Part shown: positions 5,034 through 6,541 of the stretch, piece after piece
How positions within the stretch are numbered: position 1 is the stretch's first letter
Layout of the letters: the number at the start of each line of letters is the position of its first letter
Origin: Alphaproteobacteria bacterium
Lineage (GTDB): Bacteria > Pseudomonadota > Alphaproteobacteria > Acetobacterales > Acetobacteraceae
Direction of reading: 5' to 3'
DNA: 6,541 nucleotides
Assembly: GCA_013298245.1 (NCBI GenBank)
Contig: JAAFHD010000209.1
Coordinates: 1 to 6,541 of the forward strand
Notes under the pieces: generated by a model
What the model was told of the DNA's origin: nothing
The model's input: only the letters and a program-made list of their open reading frames with translations
Databases searched by the model: none
Program-made: the position numbers and the translations under genes

Positions 5034-5455
5034 TGTTCGGATCCAAGCCCGCCGCGCGCGATTTTCCGGTGAAGAAGACCGATGCCGAATGGCAGGCGGA
5101 GCTCTCGCCGCTGGCCTTCAAGGTGCTGCGCGAACACGCGACCGAACGCGCCGGCACCAGCCCGCTGAACCATGAAAAACGCGACGGCGTTTTTGCGTGT
5201 GCCGGCTGCGGCACGCCGCTGTTTGATGCGGCGACCAAGTTTGAATCCGGCACCGGCTGGCCCAGTTTTTTCGCCCCCCTGGAAGGTGGCGTCGGTACCA
5301 CCACCGATCGCAGCTTCTTCATGACCCGCACCGAGGTCCATTGCGCCCAATGCGGCGGCCATCTGGGCCATGTTTTCCCCGACGGCCCGCCGCCCACCGG
5401 GCAGCGCTATTGCATGAACGGCGCGTCGCTGGTTTTCCAACCGAAAGCGCCTTGA
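5033..5455 (+). CDS. msrB: Peptide methionine-(R)-S-oxide reductase MsrB
   Basis: Reduces the R epimer of methionine sulfoxide in proteins, complementing MsrA. In the 140-residue protein the structural zinc site is intact (C56-A-G-C59 and C104-A-Q-C107), as are GTGWPSF (73-79), GGHLGHVFPDGPP (108-120) and the catalytic RYCMNGASLVF with C127. Where many MsrB enzymes carry the resolving Cys (GCGWPSF) this one has Thr74, and no other non-zinc Cys exists, so regeneration must proceed directly from the sulfenic acid, as in the Thr-type MsrB subgroup. No signal peptide. The ATG overlaps the msrA stop by one base (TGATG); AAGAAGG about 9 nt upstream can serve as ribosome binding site. A longer reading from 4898 would run through msrA and is rejected. 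Confidence 0.97.
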   Translation: MFGSKPAARDFPVKKTDAEWQAELSPLAFKVLREHATERAGTSPLNHEKRDGVFACAGCGTPLFDAATKFESGTGWPSFFAPLEGGVGTTTDRSFFMTRTEVHCAQCGGHLGHVFPDGPPPTGQRYCMNGASLVFQPKAP

Positions 5456-5481
5456 GTTTGCCAACCGGCTGATGTGTTGTA

Positions 5482-5513
5482 GGGGCACCCCCGATTGTTG
5501 TTTCAGGTGCCCC
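5482..5513 (+). promoter_or_regulatory. Hairpin with two competing partners before the propeller gene
   Basis: GGGGCACC (5482-5489) can pair with GGTGCCCC (5506-5513), an 8-bp stem with a 16-nt loop ending 2 nt before the ATG at 5516. A direct repeat CCCCCGAT (5488-5495 and 5510-5517) gives the same G-run a second, local partner. No T-run follows, and no Shine-Dalgarno is visible before this start, so the structure could act as a weak msrB terminator or could mask translation initiation. Confidence 0.4.
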
Positions 5514-5515
5514 CG

Positions 5516-6541
5516 ATGCTGCGTTTCATCCTTCCGCTGATGGTTCTGCTGGCGCTGCCGGCGCGCGCGGACCTGGTCTATGTGTTGAATTCCGGTGATT
5601 CCACGATCAGCGTGATGGATGCGCGGGAGCGGACGGAATTGCGCCGTATTCCGGTGCTGCGGGAAGCGCATCACCTGGTCCTGACACCCGATGGCAACAC
5701 TTTGGTGATCGGTGATTCCGGCGGCAATGAGCTGATCTTCATGAACCCCGGCACGGGTGAGGTGCTGCGGCGCGAGCGGATCTCGAACCCGTATCACCTC
5801 GAGTATTCGCCGGATGGGCGGTATTTGGTGATCGCCAGCCTGCGCCGCGACCAGATCGACATCTATGACGCCGGGACCATGGCGCTGCTGGTGCGGATGC
5901 GCCAGCCGGACAAGCCGAGCCACGTCGCGTTCAGCCCCGACAGCCGCATGGTCTATGTGACGCTGCAGGGCAGTGGCGAGGTTGTCGCAGTCGATATGGT
6001 GCGGCGCGAGCCGGTGTGGTCGGTGCGCGTGGGGCCGGACCCGGCGGGCATCATCTGGCATCGTGGGCGGTTGCTGGTGGGGCTGATGGGCAACAACCAG
6101 TTCGTCCAGATCGACCCTGAAAGCCGCGAGGTGACGCCGGCTTTTGAAGTGGGTCGCGGCGCGCATATCGTGATGCCCTCGCCGGATGGGCGCTTCCTGT
6201 ATGCGACGGCGCGGGTGGAATCGGGCGTGTGGCAGATTGATGCGCAGACCCTGCAGGTCCTGCGCCGTTTTGATGTGCAGGGCGGGCCGGACTGCATTGC
6301 CTTTGACCCCGAGGGGCGGCTGTGGGTGACGCAGCGCTGGATCGGGCGGGTTGCCATCCTGGACCCGCGCACGGGGGAGATGGACCAGATGCGCGTCGGG
6401 CGCTCGCCGCACGGGATTTTCGTGATGCCAAGGCGGGAAGGGATGCGAGCGGATTTTGCGTCGATCCTGCCGGGTGCGGTGTCGGGCAGCAGGCCCTTGG
6501 CGACGCCCTTGGCGGCGCGGCCGGGGGAGCCGCCGCCGGGT
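5516..6541 (+). CDS. Exported YVTN/YncE-type seven-bladed beta-propeller protein (3' end beyond the window)
   Basis: An open reading frame of 342 codons with no stop before the window ends. It begins with a Sec signal peptide (MLRFILPLMVLLALPARA, cleavage after residue 18), so the protein is periplasmic or extracellular. Seven blade units are countable, each a strand pair ending in an aspartate or asparagine turn: VYVLN...ISVMD, LVIGD...LIFMN, LVIAS...IDIYD, VYVTL...VVAVD, LLVGL...FVQID, LYATA...VWQID and LWVTQ...VAILD. Several are preceded by the turn motif SPDGR or a variant. This matches YVTN/YncE and cytochrome-d1-like propellers. There is no CXXCH haem site and only one Cys in the visible part, so haem c binding is not supported. 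After the propeller (about residue 305) comes a Pro/Ala/Gly-rich tail leading out of the window. Function is unknown; such propellers often bind partners or cofactors. It follows msrB by 60 bp and may or may not share its transcript. Confidence 0.87.
   Translation, partial: MLRFILPLMVLLALPARADLVYVLNSGDSTISVMDARERTELRRIPVLREAHHLVLTPDGNTLVIGDSGGNELIFMNPGTGEVLRRERISNPYHLEYSPDGRYLVIASLRRDQIDIYDAGTMALLVRMRQPDKPSHVAFSPDSRMVYVTLQGSGEVVAVDMVRREPVWSVRVGPDPAGIIWHRGRLLVGLMGNNQFVQIDPESREVTPAFEVGRGAHIVMPSPDGRFLYATARVESGVWQIDAQTLQVLRRFDVQGGPDCIAFDPEGRLWVTQRWIGRVAILDPRTGEMDQMRVGRSPHGIFVMPRREGMRADFASILPGAVSGSRPLATPLAARPGEPPPG

Noticed and set aside
4952..6412. 486-codon open frame on the minus strand
   Set aside because: It lies opposite msrB and the propeller gene, both with clear family motifs; the His/Arg/Gln-rich product has no recognisable domain.
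1..6541. CRISPR array, insertion sequence, prophage or toxin-antitoxin module
   Set aside because: No regularly spaced repeats, no transposase or integrase motifs, and no terminal inverted repeats bounding a mobile unit were seen; the gaps between genes are all short.

Overview
The window is high-GC chromosomal DNA of alphaproteobacterial character. The strongest indicators are a PopZ/DUF2497 gene, the order pcm-like methyltransferase - tolC - popZ, and a CTCTAG-ended intergenic palindromic element of a kind I associate with alphaproteobacteria. Codon style and gene content would suit Acetobacteraceae or another Rhodospirillales-type lineage, but no rRNA or lineage-specific marker is present, so that placement is inference.

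Minus-strand half (1-1531), read from right to left: tRNA-Cys(GCA) at 1531-1461 with a good sigma70-type promoter; a small VOC/glyoxalase-fold protein at 1324-947 with a strong ribosome binding site; tRNA-Asn(GTT) at 844-770; and type I methionine aminopeptidase (map), which starts at 725 and runs off the left edge with its last metal ligand just inside the window.

Plus-strand half (1620-6541): a PCMT-family methyltransferase-like protein (1620-2276), a TolC-family outer-membrane efflux/secretion channel (2357-3832), a composite two-hairpin intergenic element (3838-3934), the pole-organising scaffold PopZ (3947-4489), then methionine sulfoxide reductases msrA (4494-5033) and msrB (5033-5455) packed tightly behind popZ. 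After a 60-bp gap holding a hairpin with two competing partners comes an exported seven-bladed beta-propeller protein (5516 to the right edge, incomplete). From my knowledge of alphaproteobacterial genomes, popZ is often followed by valS; here the msrA-msrB pair sits in that place.

How the parts relate: MsrA and MsrB form a complete cytosolic repair pair for the S and R epimers of methionine sulfoxide. Their spacing (4 nt after popZ, then a 1-nt TGATG overlap) points to one transcript with translational coupling. Map, the two tRNAs and the Msr pair are housekeeping functions. TolC and the propeller protein are exported. No gap between genes exceeds about 140 bp, and I see no mobile element, CRISPR array, toxin-antitoxin pair, phage gene or clearly new multi-gene system. 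The most interesting non-genic signals are the composite palindromic element before popZ, the competing hairpins before the propeller gene, and a 12-nt direct repeat bracketing tRNA-Asn with a near-copy upstream of the VOC gene.
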